Shown here: piece after piece, positions 7,972-16,523 of the stretch | Layout: every line of letters begins with the position of its first letter | Numbering within the stretch: the first letter of the stretch is position 1 | Source of the DNA: Affinirhizobium straminoryzae | GTDB taxonomy: Bacteria; Pseudomonadota; Alphaproteobacteria; Rhizobiales; Rhizobiaceae | Assembly: GCF_007004135.1 (NCBI RefSeq) | Contig: NZ_VJMG01000015.1 | Location: forward strand, 49,093 to 113,092 | Reading direction: 5' to 3' | Length of the DNA stretch: 64,000 bases | The notes under the pieces: model-generated | What the model was told of the DNA's origin: nothing | The model's input: the letters and a program-made list of their open reading frames with translations, nothing else | Database searches by the model: none | Made by a program: the position numbers and the translations under genes

Positions 7972-9912
7972 ATGTTGTCTCCTGTTTCCGGCTTCCGCCG
8001 ACGCGCAGCGTCCGGCCGCGGCCTTGCCTCCTTGCGCGCACTTTGTCTGCGCAGCTGTGCGATTTTCCCGGCGGCGGCGGCCGCTGCAATGCTGATGTCC
8101 GCCCCCCGTCCGGCAAGCGCGCAGGAGCCGTGGGTCATGGTCGAACGCACTTTCTTTGCAGGCAGCGATGCCGATGCAGCCCGCGGCCAGGGCGTGACCA
8201 CCGACGGAACGAACTGGTTCTTTTCCGGCACGCATTCGCTGGAAATTGCCAATCCCGGCTACACCACCGTGCGCATAGACCGCGATGCGATCGCCGCGAA
8301 CCTGAAGGTGCCCTCGCAATATTCCGACATCGGCCTCAACCATATCGGCGATATCGATTACGCGAACGGGCTCCTCTACATCTCGCTGGATTCCAGCAAC
8401 CGCGATCCCGTCACGGGCAACAAGTATTCAAACCCGGTGATTGCCGTCTACAATGCATCCGACCTCAGCTACACCGGCAATGCCTATGTTCTCGATCCGC
8501 CGCATGGCATTCATGACATCGCAAGCTGGGTTGCCGTCGATGCCAAGGCCGGACTCGCCTATGGCATGGCCTATGACAATGCCAGCGAGATGGCCGTCTA
8601 CCGGCTCTCCGATTTCAGCTTCGTGAAGTATATCACGCTGTCTGAAACCGTCGACCAGGCCCAGGGCGGCAAGCTTCTGGATGGCTGGATGTATTTTGCC
8701 ACCGATGGCGACGCCAAGACACTCTACCGGGCCAATCTGGAGACCGGAAAGGTCGAGGTCATCGGCAACCTCAACATCAATGCCGAGCAGGAGGTCGAGG
8801 GCCTGTCCATGCGCTGGACCGATGCGGGCTGGTCGATGAACGTACTGAACCGCGAGGAGAGTTTTCCCGGCAGCGGTGCAGAAGGCGTCGGCTTCTACAA
8901 GTATCTCCGCCCCTGGGGTAACGCGCTCTCCGGCGAAATCCATGCCGACATCACTGCAGGCCTGATGGATGACACCCGCTTCCTGCGGGACGCCGCCAAC
9001 AACCGCCTGCTGGCGGCACTGGCGAAGGACAATGGCACGGCACCGGCCGCAACAGGCCCGGCTGCCGCACCCGCCTCGGCAGATCCCGACGCCGCAACCT
9101 TCTGGACGGACGGCATCCGCGGCAGAAGCGATGTGACCGGCAGCGGCTACCTGGCCGATGCCGAGCGCACGTCCAGCGGCCTGATTGCGGGCGTCGACAT
9201 TCCCGTCAGCTCCTGGCGTCTCGGCCTCATCGGCAGCTACAGTCGCACCAATTTCGATGTTGCAAACCGCTTCTCCACGGCCAGTTCGGACAATTACCAG
9301 TTCGGCGTGTTTGCGGGCACGCAGTGGGATGCGATTGGCCTGCGCTTCGGTGCCTCCTATGGCCGCCACGACATTTCCACCCGGCGGGACGTGATCTTCC
9401 CGGCCTTTGGCGAAAGGCTGACGGCGGACTATGACGCAGCCACCAGCCAGGCCTATGGCGAGATCGACTACCGCTTCACCGCGGACCAGTTCGAGTTCCG
9501 GCCCTTTGCCGGATTACGCTATGTGCAGGTCAAGACGGACGGGTTTTCCGAAAGCGGCGGCACCATTGCGGCACTCGGCAGCAATGGCGGCACCGACAGC
9601 AACCTGTTCTCCACGGTCGGCCTGCGCGTGAACACGAAGATCGAAGGCGCCGACAATCCGACCTTCGTCCACGGCATGATCGGCTGGCAGCATGCCATGC
9701 GCGATGTGACGCCGGAAACGACGTTCACCATGACCAGCGGCGCCTCGTTCGAAAGCCCAGGCGTGCCGGTTGCGAAGGACGCGCTGGCGCTGGATTTCGG
9801 GGTCGATGTCGCGCTCACCGAGCAGTCCGCCCTGCGGGCCAGCTATTCCGGCCAGTTCGCCGACAACAGCCGCAACCATGCGGTCAAGCTCGGCCTGGAC
9901 GTCCGGTTCTGA
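7972..9912 (+). CDS. Autotransporter-domain outer-membrane protein with propeller-like passenger
   Basis: The 646-residue protein starts at 7972 and has a long signal peptide ending ...RPASAQEP (cleavage probable after ASA near residue 50). The passenger (about 50-350) has repeating strand-rich segments with Trp/Tyr turns such as YANGLLYISLD, GMAYDNASEMAVYRL and LDGWMYFATDG, which suggests a beta-propeller or YVTN-like fold. An Ala/Pro linker near residue 370 leads to a C-terminal beta-barrel of about 270 residues with alternating strands ending LGLDVRF. The terminal Phe is the usual BAM signal. It is probably secreted to or displayed on the cell surface. The ligand or activity is unknown. 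Confidence 0.8.
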   Translation: MLSPVSGFRRRAASGRGLASLRALCLRSCAIFPAAAAAAMLMSAPRPASAQEPWVMVERTFFAGSDADAARGQGVTTDGTNWFFSGTHSLEIANPGYTTVRIDRDAIAANLKVPSQYSDIGLNHIGDIDYANGLLYISLDSSNRDPVTGNKYSNPVIAVYNASDLSYTGNAYVLDPPHGIHDIASWVAVDAKAGLAYGMAYDNASEMAVYRLSDFSFVKYITLSETVDQAQGGKLLDGWMYFATDGDAKTLYRANLETGKVEVIGNLNINAEQEVEGLSMRWTDAGWSMNVLNREESFPGSGAEGVGFYKYLRPWGNALSGEIHADITAGLMDDTRFLRDAANNRLLAALAKDNGTAPAATGPAAAPASADPDAATFWTDGIRGRSDVTGSGYLADAERTSSGLIAGVDIPVSSWRLGLIGSYSRTNFDVANRFSTASSDNYQFGVFAGTQWDAIGLRFGASYGRHDISTRRDVIFPAFGERLTADYDAATSQAYGEIDYRFTADQFEFRPFAGLRYVQVKTDGFSESGGTIAALGSNGGTDSNLFSTVGLRVNTKIEGADNPTFVHGMIGWQHAMRDVTPETTFTMTSGASFESPGVPVAKDALALDFGVDVALTEQSALRASYSGQFADNSRNHAVKLGLDVRF

Positions 9913-9919
9913 TCAAGAG

Positions 9920-9951
9920 GGTGCACCGGCACGCATGAAAGCCGGTGCACC
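9920..9951 (+). terminator. Strong stem-loop after the autotransporter gene
   Basis: GGTGCACCGGC (9920-9930) pairs perfectly with GCCGGTGCACC (9941-9951) around a 10-base loop, eight bases past the stop. The 11-bp GC-rich stem is followed only by a short ATGGTTTG. It likely ends the transcript, perhaps in both directions between the convergent genes. Confidence 0.65.
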
Positions 9952-10020
9952 ATGGTTTGAGGGCGCGTCCGCCGCATCGCTAGCAGACTGCCGTCAAAAG
10001 ACAACCAGCCCATTCGACGC

Positions 10021-10043
10021 GGGCGCCGGCGGAACCGGCGCCC
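10021..10043 (-). terminator. Stem-loop after the flavin monooxygenase gene
   Basis: GGGCGCCGG (10021-10029) and CCGGCGCCC (10035-10043) form a 9-bp perfect stem with a five-base loop, ten bases beyond the monooxygenase stop. It most likely terminates the alcohol dehydrogenase/monooxygenase operon. No long T-run is present on that strand. Confidence 0.6.
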
Positions 10044-10052
10044 GGACAGGGA

Positions 10053-11855
10053 TCAGGACAGATGATGCGGCTTCGTCATCCCGTAGACGGGTGTCTCGAG
10101 GCCGACCTGACGGGCTTTCAGCTGCAGCGACAGATATTGCGAGTAATGGCGCGACTGGTGCAGGTTGCCACCGTGGAACCACAGCGCCTGCTGCTGCGTC
10201 GGCTTCCACATGTTGCGCTGTTCGCCTTCCCAGGGACCGGGATCCTTGGTCGTGCCGGAGCCGAGGCCCCAGCATTTGCCCACCTTGTCTGCCACCTCGC
10301 GCGAGATGAGATCGGCGGCCCAGCCGTTCATCGAGCCGTAGCCGGTGGCATAGACGATAAGATCGGCCGGCAGCTCCGTGCCGTCCTTCAGCACCACGGC
10401 GTTTTCGGTCAGATGCGACACGTCGGAGCCGGATTTCAGCCTGATCGAACCGTCGATGACAAGGTCGCAGGCGCCCACATCGATGTAGTAGCCGGAGCCG
10501 CGCCGCAGGTATTTCATGAAGAGGCCGGACCCGTCATCGCCGAAATCCAGCATGAAACCGGCCTGTTCGAGCGCCTTGTAGAAGTCCGCATCCTGCTCGC
10601 GGATCCTGTCGTAGATCGGGATCTGGAACTCGTGCATAATGCGGTAGGGCAGCGAGGCGAAAATGAGATCGGCCTTGCGCGTCGTCATGCCGCCAGCAAC
10701 TGCCCGCTCGGAATAGAGATCGCCAAGACCGATCTCCATCAGCGAATCCGACTTGACGATATGAGTGGACGAGCGCTGCACCATCGTCACATCCGCTCCC
10801 GCTTCCCAGAGCGCCGCGCAGATATCATGCGCCGAATTGTTCGAGCCGATCACGACGACCTTTCTGCCGGCATAGGCATCCGGGCCCGGATGCTGCGAGG
10901 AATGCTGCTGCTCGCCCCGGAAAATGTCCTGGCCCGGGAATTTCGGCACATTGGCCTTGCCGGACATGCCGGTGGCCAGCACCAGCTGTTTCGGCTTCAG
11001 CACCACCTCCTGGCCGGCACGTTCGACGATCACGGTCCATTCGCCGGTTCCCTCGTCATACTGCGCCGATTTGGCCGTGGTGGAACCCCAATAGTTGAGT
11101 TCCATGACCTTCGTGTACATTTCCAGCCAGTCACCCACCTTGTCCTTGGGCGTGAAGACCGGCCAGTTTTCCGGGAAGGGAATATAGGGCAGATGATCGT
11201 ACCAGACGGGGTCGTGAAGGCAGAGTGACTTGTAGCGCTTGCGCCAGCTGTCGCCGGGCCGTTCGTTCTTCTCGATGATGATGGCGGGCACGCCGAGCTG
11301 GCGAAGCCGGGCACCGAGCGCAATGCCGCCCTGCCCACCGCCGATGATCACCACATAGGGCTGGACGGAATAGCCGAGCTCGGCAGCCTCCGCCTCGCGC
11401 TTTTCCTTCCAGGTCCGGCGGTTGCGGTCATGCCCATGCTCGGCGCCCATCGGACGGCGAACGCCCTTCGGCTCTTCATGGCCCTTCAGTTCCGTCATGG
11501 TGGTCAGCAGGGTCCAGATCAGGCCGTCCTTCAGACGGATATGGCCATAGCCGCGGGCAACGTTCGTCTCGAACTCGAACCAGCCTTCGGTCACGCCACC
11601 GGCCTCGGATGCCGCCTCCTTCGTATCCTGCACGAAACGGGAAGGTTTCGTTGCGGCAAGCTGGTTCTGCAGCATGTCGCGCACCTGTTCATGGCCCTCC
11701 ATGGTCTTCAGGTTCCAGGTGAAGGTTACCAGATCGCGCCAGTAGCATTCGGCCTGAAACAGGTTGACAGCGGCATCGATATCGCCGCCTTCCAGCGCCT
11801 TGCCAAGCTTGGCAAGAACAGTGTCGATCCGGGTTGCGGGGCTTGTGTCAAGCAT
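10053..11855 (-). CDS. Flavin-containing monooxygenase with N-terminal NTF2-like domain
   Basis: The 600-residue protein has an NTF2/SnoaL-like N-terminal domain (about 1-140, with LFQAECYWRDLVTFTW) and then a class B flavin monooxygenase. The FAD motif is IIGGGQGGIALGARL near residue 165, the NADPH motif is VVIGSNNSAHDI near residue 340, and the late motif is LIVYATGYGSMNG. Class B enzymes use NADPH and O2 for N/S-oxygenation or Baeyer-Villiger oxidation of ketones. The start at 11855 is chosen because GGAGG is eight bases upstream. ATG codons at 11861 and 11870 are too close to that site. The gene lies downstream of an alcohol dehydrogenase in one operon, so ketone oxidation is a reasonable inference. 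Confidence 0.85.
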   Translation of the reverse strand: MLDTSPATRIDTVLAKLGKALEGGDIDAAVNLFQAECYWRDLVTFTWNLKTMEGHEQVRDMLQNQLAATKPSRFVQDTKEAASEAGGVTEGWFEFETNVARGYGHIRLKDGLIWTLLTTMTELKGHEEPKGVRRPMGAEHGHDRNRRTWKEKREAEAAELGYSVQPYVVIIGGGQGGIALGARLRQLGVPAIIIEKNERPGDSWRKRYKSLCLHDPVWYDHLPYIPFPENWPVFTPKDKVGDWLEMYTKVMELNYWGSTTAKSAQYDEGTGEWTVIVERAGQEVVLKPKQLVLATGMSGKANVPKFPGQDIFRGEQQHSSQHPGPDAYAGRKVVVIGSNNSAHDICAALWEAGADVTMVQRSSTHIVKSDSLMEIGLGDLYSERAVAGGMTTRKADLIFASLPYRIMHEFQIPIYDRIREQDADFYKALEQAGFMLDFGDDGSGLFMKYLRRGSGYYIDVGACDLVIDGSIRLKSGSDVSHLTENAVVLKDGTELPADLIVYATGYGSMNGWAADLISREVADKVGKCWGLGSGTTKDPGPWEGEQRNMWKPTQQQALWFHGGNLHQSRHYSQYLSLQLKARQVGLETPVYGMTKPHHLS

Positions 11856-11976
11856 AGTCATCTCCTCCATGCGTGCTTGAGAATTGAGGCGGGAGCGCCG
11901 CGCAGACAGACGCCCCCAAAAGCATCACGGCGCCCGCCTGCCGGGCTCCTCTCCCGGACAGGCGGTGGCCGAGTGG

Positions 11977-13050
11977 CTATTTCGAAAGATCGATCAGGAT
12001 CTTCAGCTGGGTGCCGGCCGGATCGAGCAGGACGTCGAAACCCTCCTTGACGGCGGTCTCAAGCGTGATGCGCTTGGTGACGATCTTCGTAGCCGGCAAA
12101 AGACCCGAGGCGATCAGGCGAATGACGCGGGGCCAGTAATGCGTGGGATAGGCCCAGGATCCTTTCACCTCGAGATCACGGAACGTCACCTGGAACCAGT
12201 CGATCGGGTTCTCGTGCGGATGCAGGCCCGTCTGCACGACCACGCCCTGCTTGCGCACGGCATCGACACAGGCCTTCAGCGCATGCTCGTTGCCGACGCA
12301 TTCAATGGCGACATCGCAGCCGACGCCACCTTCGGTCCGCGCGCGCACGACATCGCCCACCGCATCCCGTTTCGGGTTGATGGTGATCACATCGGGAATG
12401 ACACTCCTGGCAAGCTCCAGCCGTGCATCGTTGAGATCGGAGACGAAGAGCTGTGCGGCACCCGCCGCCCGCGCAGCCAGCAGCGTCAGCATGCCGATCG
12501 GACCGGCGCCCGTGACCAGTACGCTGTTGCCGGCGGTCACGCCGCCACGGTCGCAGGCATAGACGGCGACCGCCGTCGGCTCGACGAGGGCCGCCTCTTC
12601 ATCCGTCATTTCGTCGGGAATCTTCTGGACGTTGTATTCGTTGACGAGAGCCGCCTCGGCCATGCCCCCGCCCCTCCAGCTGAGGCCAACCAGCGCCAGT
12701 TGCGGGCTGAGGTGAAACAGGCCGCGATCGGCGAAATAGTCACCGGAGCGCGGCATCACCAGCGGCTGGATCGAGACGCGGTCGCCGACAGCAACGGAGG
12801 TCACCCCTTCGCCGATCGCCTCGACCACACCGCCGAATTCATGGCCGAGCACCTGCGGGCCATGCGCGCCGGTAAATGGGTGCGGTTCGGTCGGAATGAA
12901 GATCGGGCCGTAGCTGTATTCGTGAAGATCGGTGCCGCAGATACCGACGAAACGGTTGCGCACCACAACCTGCCCCGGGCCCGGCTTTTCCGGTTCAGCA
13001 ATGGTGTCGAGCCGCAAGTCCCTGGCTGCATGAAATCTGAGCGCGCGCAT
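11977..13050 (-). CDS. Zn-dependent medium-chain alcohol / 2,3-butanediol-type dehydrogenase
   Basis: The 357-residue MDR enzyme shows the catalytic Zn motif GICGTDLHE near residue 38 and GHEFGGVVEAIGEGV near 67. The glycine-rich NAD motif VTGAGPIGML lies near 175. The order and spacing match (R,R)-butanediol dehydrogenase-like enzymes, although the usual structural-zinc Cys cluster after the catalytic motif is absent, as in that subgroup. The start at 13050 follows GGGAGG. It is the first gene of an operon with the flavin monooxygenase and sits behind a sigma-54 promoter. It probably oxidises a secondary alcohol or diol to a ketone. Confidence 0.88.
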   Translation of the reverse strand: MRALRFHAARDLRLDTIAEPEKPGPGQVVVRNRFVGICGTDLHEYSYGPIFIPTEPHPFTGAHGPQVLGHEFGGVVEAIGEGVTSVAVGDRVSIQPLVMPRSGDYFADRGLFHLSPQLALVGLSWRGGGMAEAALVNEYNVQKIPDEMTDEEAALVEPTAVAVYACDRGGVTAGNSVLVTGAGPIGMLTLLAARAAGAAQLFVSDLNDARLELARSVIPDVITINPKRDAVGDVVRARTEGGVGCDVAIECVGNEHALKACVDAVRKQGVVVQTGLHPHENPIDWFQVTFRDLEVKGSWAYPTHYWPRVIRLIASGLLPATKIVTKRITLETAVKEGFDVLLDPAGTQLKILIDLSK

Positions 13051-13086
13051 ATATCCTCCCTTGGCTGCTTTTGATGCCAGAGAAGG

Positions 13087-13102
13087 TGCAACGTCCGTGC
13101 CA
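13087..13102 (-). promoter_or_regulatory. Sigma-54 (RpoN) -24/-12 promoter of the alcohol dehydrogenase operon
   Basis: Read on the minus strand the 16 bases are TGGCACGGACGTTGCA, an exact match to the TGGCACG-N4-TTGCW consensus. Transcription would begin about 12 bases downstream, near 13076. That leaves a 25-base leader with GGGAGG before the ATG at 13050. The gene for a sigma-54 activator lies immediately upstream. Confidence 0.9.
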
Positions 13103-13166
13103 ACGGACGGCCTCGACAAGAACCCCTGAATTCATTGGGCTTTTTCTGTCACTGACCGGGAGAAGA

Positions 13167-13196
13167 GCCACAGGTGTGGCGCAACAGCTGTGGCGC
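13167..13196. promoter_or_regulatory. Candidate upstream activator sites for the AcoR-like regulator
   Basis: Two adjacent dyads lie 65-110 bases upstream of the sigma-54 promoter, the usual place for enhancer-binding proteins. They are GCCACA-GG-TGTGGC at 13167-13180 (perfect 6-bp arms) and GCGCAACAGCTGTGGCGC at 13179-13196 (one mismatched pair). Both share the half-site TGTGGC. They fall between the promoter and the stop of the activator gene. Confidence 0.6.
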
Positions 13197-13214
13197 CTGC
13201 CACGTTTGTCGAGC

Positions 13215-15098
13215 TCAATGCGGCCGGTCGATGCCGAGACGACGCATGCGGCGATGCAGGGTGGTCCGATCGATGCCAAGTCGCCGCGCCGCTTCGGACA
13301 CATTGCCCTTGCAGGCGGCCAAGACGCCCCGGACCTCGGCGTCCGGCGCATCCTCGCCGGGCTTGGACGGAGAAAGAGAAATGTGGTCCGGAAGGTCGCT
13401 GACCTCGATCCAGCCGTCCTCGCACAGGGCCGCGGCAAAGGCGATGGCATTGTCGAGCTCGCGGATATTGCCCGGCCAGCGATGGTTGAGGATCAGCGCG
13501 CGTGCCGCGGCAGACAGCCGCAGCGGCCTGCCACCCCCGTGCTTTTCGAGTAGCCGGTCGAGAAGCCAGGAAAAATCGTCACGTTCGGCAAGTGGCGGAA
13601 GCGTCAGCACCGCAGCGTTCAGGCGATAGTAAAGGTCAGCGCGGAAGGTTCCCGCCGCGACCATGTCGGCAAGAGCACGATGCGAGGCGGAGACGACGCG
13701 GAAATCCACCTTGCGCGGCGCCGAACCGCCGACAGGCAGGACTTCGCCCTCGGCCAGGACCCGCAGCAGCCGGCTCTGGGTGGCAAAGGGCATGTCGCCG
13801 ATTTCATCCAGAAACAGGGTGCCCCCCTCGGCTTCCTCGACAAGGCCCTTGCGCCCCCTGGCCAGCGCACCGGTAAAGGCGCCGGGCACGTGCCCGAACA
13901 GCTCGCTTTCGATGAGCTGTTCCGGGATCGCCGCGCAATTGACCGCCACGAAACGGCCGGGGAGGCCGCTCACCTCATGGACGATGCGCGCCAGATGCTC
14001 CTTGCCGGTTCCGGTCTCGCCTTGCAGGAGGATTGGCAGGCGACCGGGCGCGAGCTTTGCGATCTTGCGCCGCAGGCCATCGATGGCGGGGACGCTGCCG
14101 CCGAGGCGATCAATCGCCGGCGACGTACGAACCACCCGCGCCGGCGCTCCCCCCGCCAGACGCTGCTGCGGTTCAATGGCATGCGCATAGAGAAAGCTGC
14201 CGTCACGCACAGCGATCCGGCGGTCCTGCGGCAGGCTGGCGCGCGTCAGCGATGCGAGTTCGTCGAGACCGGCTTCGAAGAAATCGGCAACCGGCTGACC
14301 GATCAGCAATTCAGGCCGTCGCCAGTCCAGACCACGCGACGTCGCCAGAAGACGCGCGCCGCCATGCGTCATGCCGGTGATGCGTCCGACGCCATCAACC
14401 GCAATCGCCGCTTCCGGATCGACGTCGAGGAACTCCGGTGCGCCGGCAAAGCGCAGCACCAGATCATGGCGGCTGTTGGCCATCAGATTGGCAAGCTCGA
14501 TCCGCCGCACGGTCGAGGAGACCAGATGGCGCGCCATGTTCTGGCTGGCCTTGAGAATCGGCGAACTGAGGAGCGAGATATCGAGAACCGCGGTCAGGGC
14601 GCCGTGCGTGTCGTAGATCGGTGCGGCCGTGCAGGAGAGCGGCGTGTGCGTGATGTCGAAATGATCGGTCTGGTGGATCGTCAGCGCCTCGCCGGTGGTG
14701 ATGCAGGCGCCGACGGCACAGGTGCCGGCGCGTGGCTCCGACCATTCGGACCCGAGATAGAGCCCCGCCTTGCGCAGATTGTTGTTGAAGGAGGGATCGC
14801 CGAGGAATTCGACGGTTACCCCTTCTCGGTCGGAAAGAAGAAGGACGTAGTTCTGCTCGGCCACCTGACGGTAGAGGCGTTCAAGCCCGGAGCGCGCGAT
14901 ATGCACGAGGTCTTCCGCCTGCTGGCGATGCTCGCGCAGTCGTGTCTCCGAAACGATGACCGCCTCGCGCGCCTTGCTGGGATCAAGCTGGTAGGTCTCC
15001 AGGCAACGACGCCAGGATTCGACCACCACGGCATCGCGTCCCGTGTTGGAGCCCTGTCCGACGCGCTCGATTTCCCTGATGTGATCGGAAAAACCCAT
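13215..15098 (-). CDS. Sigma-54-dependent activator, AcoR-like (GAF-PAS-AAA+-Fis)
   Basis: The 627-residue regulator has an N-terminal GAF-like sensor and PAS-like segment (to about 320). The AAA+ domain that follows has Walker A GETGTGKE near residue 359, the sigma-54 contact loop GAFTGA near 404 and Walker B GGTLFLDEIGDMP. A Fis-type helix-turn-helix ends the protein (GNVSEAARRLGIDRTTLHRR). All elements for sigma-54 activation are intact. AcoR homologues respond to acetoin or related alcohols and ketones. Here the target is almost certainly the adjacent alcohol dehydrogenase operon, whose promoter is of sigma-54 type. The start at 15098 is the first ATG giving the usual N-terminus. Confidence 0.9.
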   Translation of the reverse strand: MGFSDHIREIERVGQGSNTGRDAVVVESWRRCLETYQLDPSKAREAVIVSETRLREHRQQAEDLVHIARSGLERLYRQVAEQNYVLLLSDREGVTVEFLGDPSFNNNLRKAGLYLGSEWSEPRAGTCAVGACITTGEALTIHQTDHFDITHTPLSCTAAPIYDTHGALTAVLDISLLSSPILKASQNMARHLVSSTVRRIELANLMANSRHDLVLRFAGAPEFLDVDPEAAIAVDGVGRITGMTHGGARLLATSRGLDWRRPELLIGQPVADFFEAGLDELASLTRASLPQDRRIAVRDGSFLYAHAIEPQQRLAGGAPARVVRTSPAIDRLGGSVPAIDGLRRKIAKLAPGRLPILLQGETGTGKEHLARIVHEVSGLPGRFVAVNCAAIPEQLIESELFGHVPGAFTGALARGRKGLVEEAEGGTLFLDEIGDMPFATQSRLLRVLAEGEVLPVGGSAPRKVDFRVVSASHRALADMVAAGTFRADLYYRLNAAVLTLPPLAERDDFSWLLDRLLEKHGGGRPLRLSAAARALILNHRWPGNIRELDNAIAFAAALCEDGWIEVSDLPDHISLSPSKPGEDAPDAEVRGVLAACKGNVSEAARRLGIDRTTLHRRMRRLGIDRPH

Positions 15099-15304
15099 AA
15101 AGACATCGGCTTTCGAGGGCCGCCTCCCGTGATCCTCCGGCCCATCATAATCCCGAAAGCGCCCCAAACGCCACATCGACAAATCCCGAAAACGGTGATG
15201 CCACCGCACCTATGGCGGGCAACCGTCACCATCACGCGCCTTGCCCCATTGCGCGAGCCCTCCCAAGCTGCCATCATGATCGCCAACGGACACGAGACGG
15301 GCGC

Positions 15305-16144
15305 ATGCGACACGTAAACAGGAGTAACCGCGCTCGCATCATCCGGCTTGGCGCTTTGGCACTTGCCTGCCTGCCGGCGCTCGCAGATATGGCCCTTGCC
15401 GACGACACCACGCCACCGGGCAAGGACACCTACATCATCACGCTCGGATCAACGGTTTCGGTGGGGCCAACCTATCCGGGCTCGCGGCGGACCTCGCTTT
15501 CGGCCGCCCCGGATTTCGACTGGCGACGCCTGGGTGAACCGGAGGAGAATTCCACCCCCGACGACAACTTCGATCTGAGCCTTGTCGACCTCGGCAATTT
15601 TTCGGCAGGTCCTGTGATCGGCATACGGGATCGTCGCGACGAGCGGGACGAAAAGGCCCTGCGCGGGCTGAAGCGCATCAAGATCGACATGGATGCGGGG
15701 CTGTTTGCGCAGTACTGGTTCATTCCCGACGCCTGGCGGGTGCGCGCGGAAGTACGGCAGGCCGTGTTCGACAACAGCGGCCTCGTGGTCGATGTCGGCT
15801 CCGACTATTTCCTGCGCGCCGGAGAGCACTGGTTGTTCTCGGCTGGCCCGCGCGCCTCCTTCTCGAACGGCGCCTATGCGCAGCGCTATTTCGGCGTCTC
15901 TGCCGCCGATGCCGCATCGAACGGACGCGTGCAGCCCTATGATGCCGATGGCGGGCTGCAATCGCTGGGGCTGACGGTGTCGGCCGCCTACCATTTCAAC
16001 GAGGATTGGACGGTCACGGCCTATGGCCGCTATGACCGTCTGCTGGGCGATGCCGCCAACAGCCCGATCACCAGCCAATTCGGCAGCGCAAACCAGTTCA
16101 CGGTCGGCATCGGCCTGACCCGGGCCTTCAGGATCGCGTTCTGA
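15305..16144 (+). CDS. MipA/OmpV-family outer-membrane protein
   Basis: The 279-residue protein has a signal peptide (residues 1-33, core IRLGALALACLPALADMALA, cut before DDTTP) and a barrel of alternating strands. Typical signatures are VGPTYPGSRRTSLSAAPDF near the N-terminus and VGIGLTRAFRIAF at the end, with a terminal Phe. MipA/OmpV proteins are outer-membrane barrels, sometimes scaffolds for murein enzymes. It is divergent from the AcoR-like gene. Its last 17 bases overlap the end of the convergent half-size transporter gene. Confidence 0.85.
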   Translation: MRHVNRSNRARIIRLGALALACLPALADMALADDTTPPGKDTYIITLGSTVSVGPTYPGSRRTSLSAAPDFDWRRLGEPEENSTPDDNFDLSLVDLGNFSAGPVIGIRDRRDERDEKALRGLKRIKIDMDAGLFAQYWFIPDAWRVRAEVRQAVFDNSGLVVDVGSDYFLRAGEHWLFSAGPRASFSNGAYAQRYFGVSAADAASNGRVQPYDADGGLQSLGLTVSAAYHFNEDWTVTAYGRYDRLLGDAANSPITSQFGSANQFTVGIGLTRAFRIAF

Positions 16145-16523
16145 CGGCTTCTGCCGATGTTTGAGAGGATGGCGCAGACGCGATGCAGGCGATGCCGCCG
16201 AGGATCAGCGCGCTTCCCGCAAGCTGCAGCGGCGTGACCGGCTCATCGAAAAAGGCCCAGGCAAAGAGCATTACCAGAACATAGCTCGCGGCCGACAGCG
16301 GAAAGGCGCGGCTGAGATCCAGCTCCGAGAGAACCGTCATCCAGATCAGAAAACAGACGGCCTCCGCGACGATCGCCGCGAGGAACCAGGGGGACGTCAG
16401 CACATGAAGCAGAAATTCCGGCAGGCCCGCAACCGTCACCTTTTCGGCACTCTCCTTCAGCAGCACCTGCTGCAGAAGGTTCAACGCGGGAATGACAGCC
16501 CAGGCAAGATGCAGGGGCCTCAC
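16128..16523 (-). CDS. Half-size SMR/EamA-type membrane transporter subunit (second of a pair)
   Basis: The 131-residue protein has four hydrophobic helices (LAWAVIPALNLLQQ, FLAAIVAEAVCFLIWMTV, SYVLVMLFAWAFF, LAGSALILGGIACIA). Motifs such as LDLSRAFPLSAASYV and FFDEPVT are those of SMR/EamA half transporters like ArnF. It begins with GTG at 16523 inside the stop of the preceding transferase gene (GTGA overlap), so translation is coupled. A similar 117-residue protein is encoded four genes upstream. The two probably form a heterodimer that moves a lipid-linked or amphiphilic product across the inner membrane. Confidence 0.75.
   Translation of the reverse strand: MRPLHLAWAVIPALNLLQQVLLKESAEKVTVAGLPEFLLHVLTSPWFLAAIVAEAVCFLIWMTVLSELDLSRAFPLSAASYVLVMLFAWAFFDEPVTPLQLAGSALILGGIACIASAPSSQTSAEAVRTRS

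Noticed and set aside
13680..15317. A 545-codon plus-strand frame over the AcoR-like gene
   Set aside because: The minus strand carries all sigma-54 activator motifs. The plus frame is an antisense shadow that also overlaps the MipA start.
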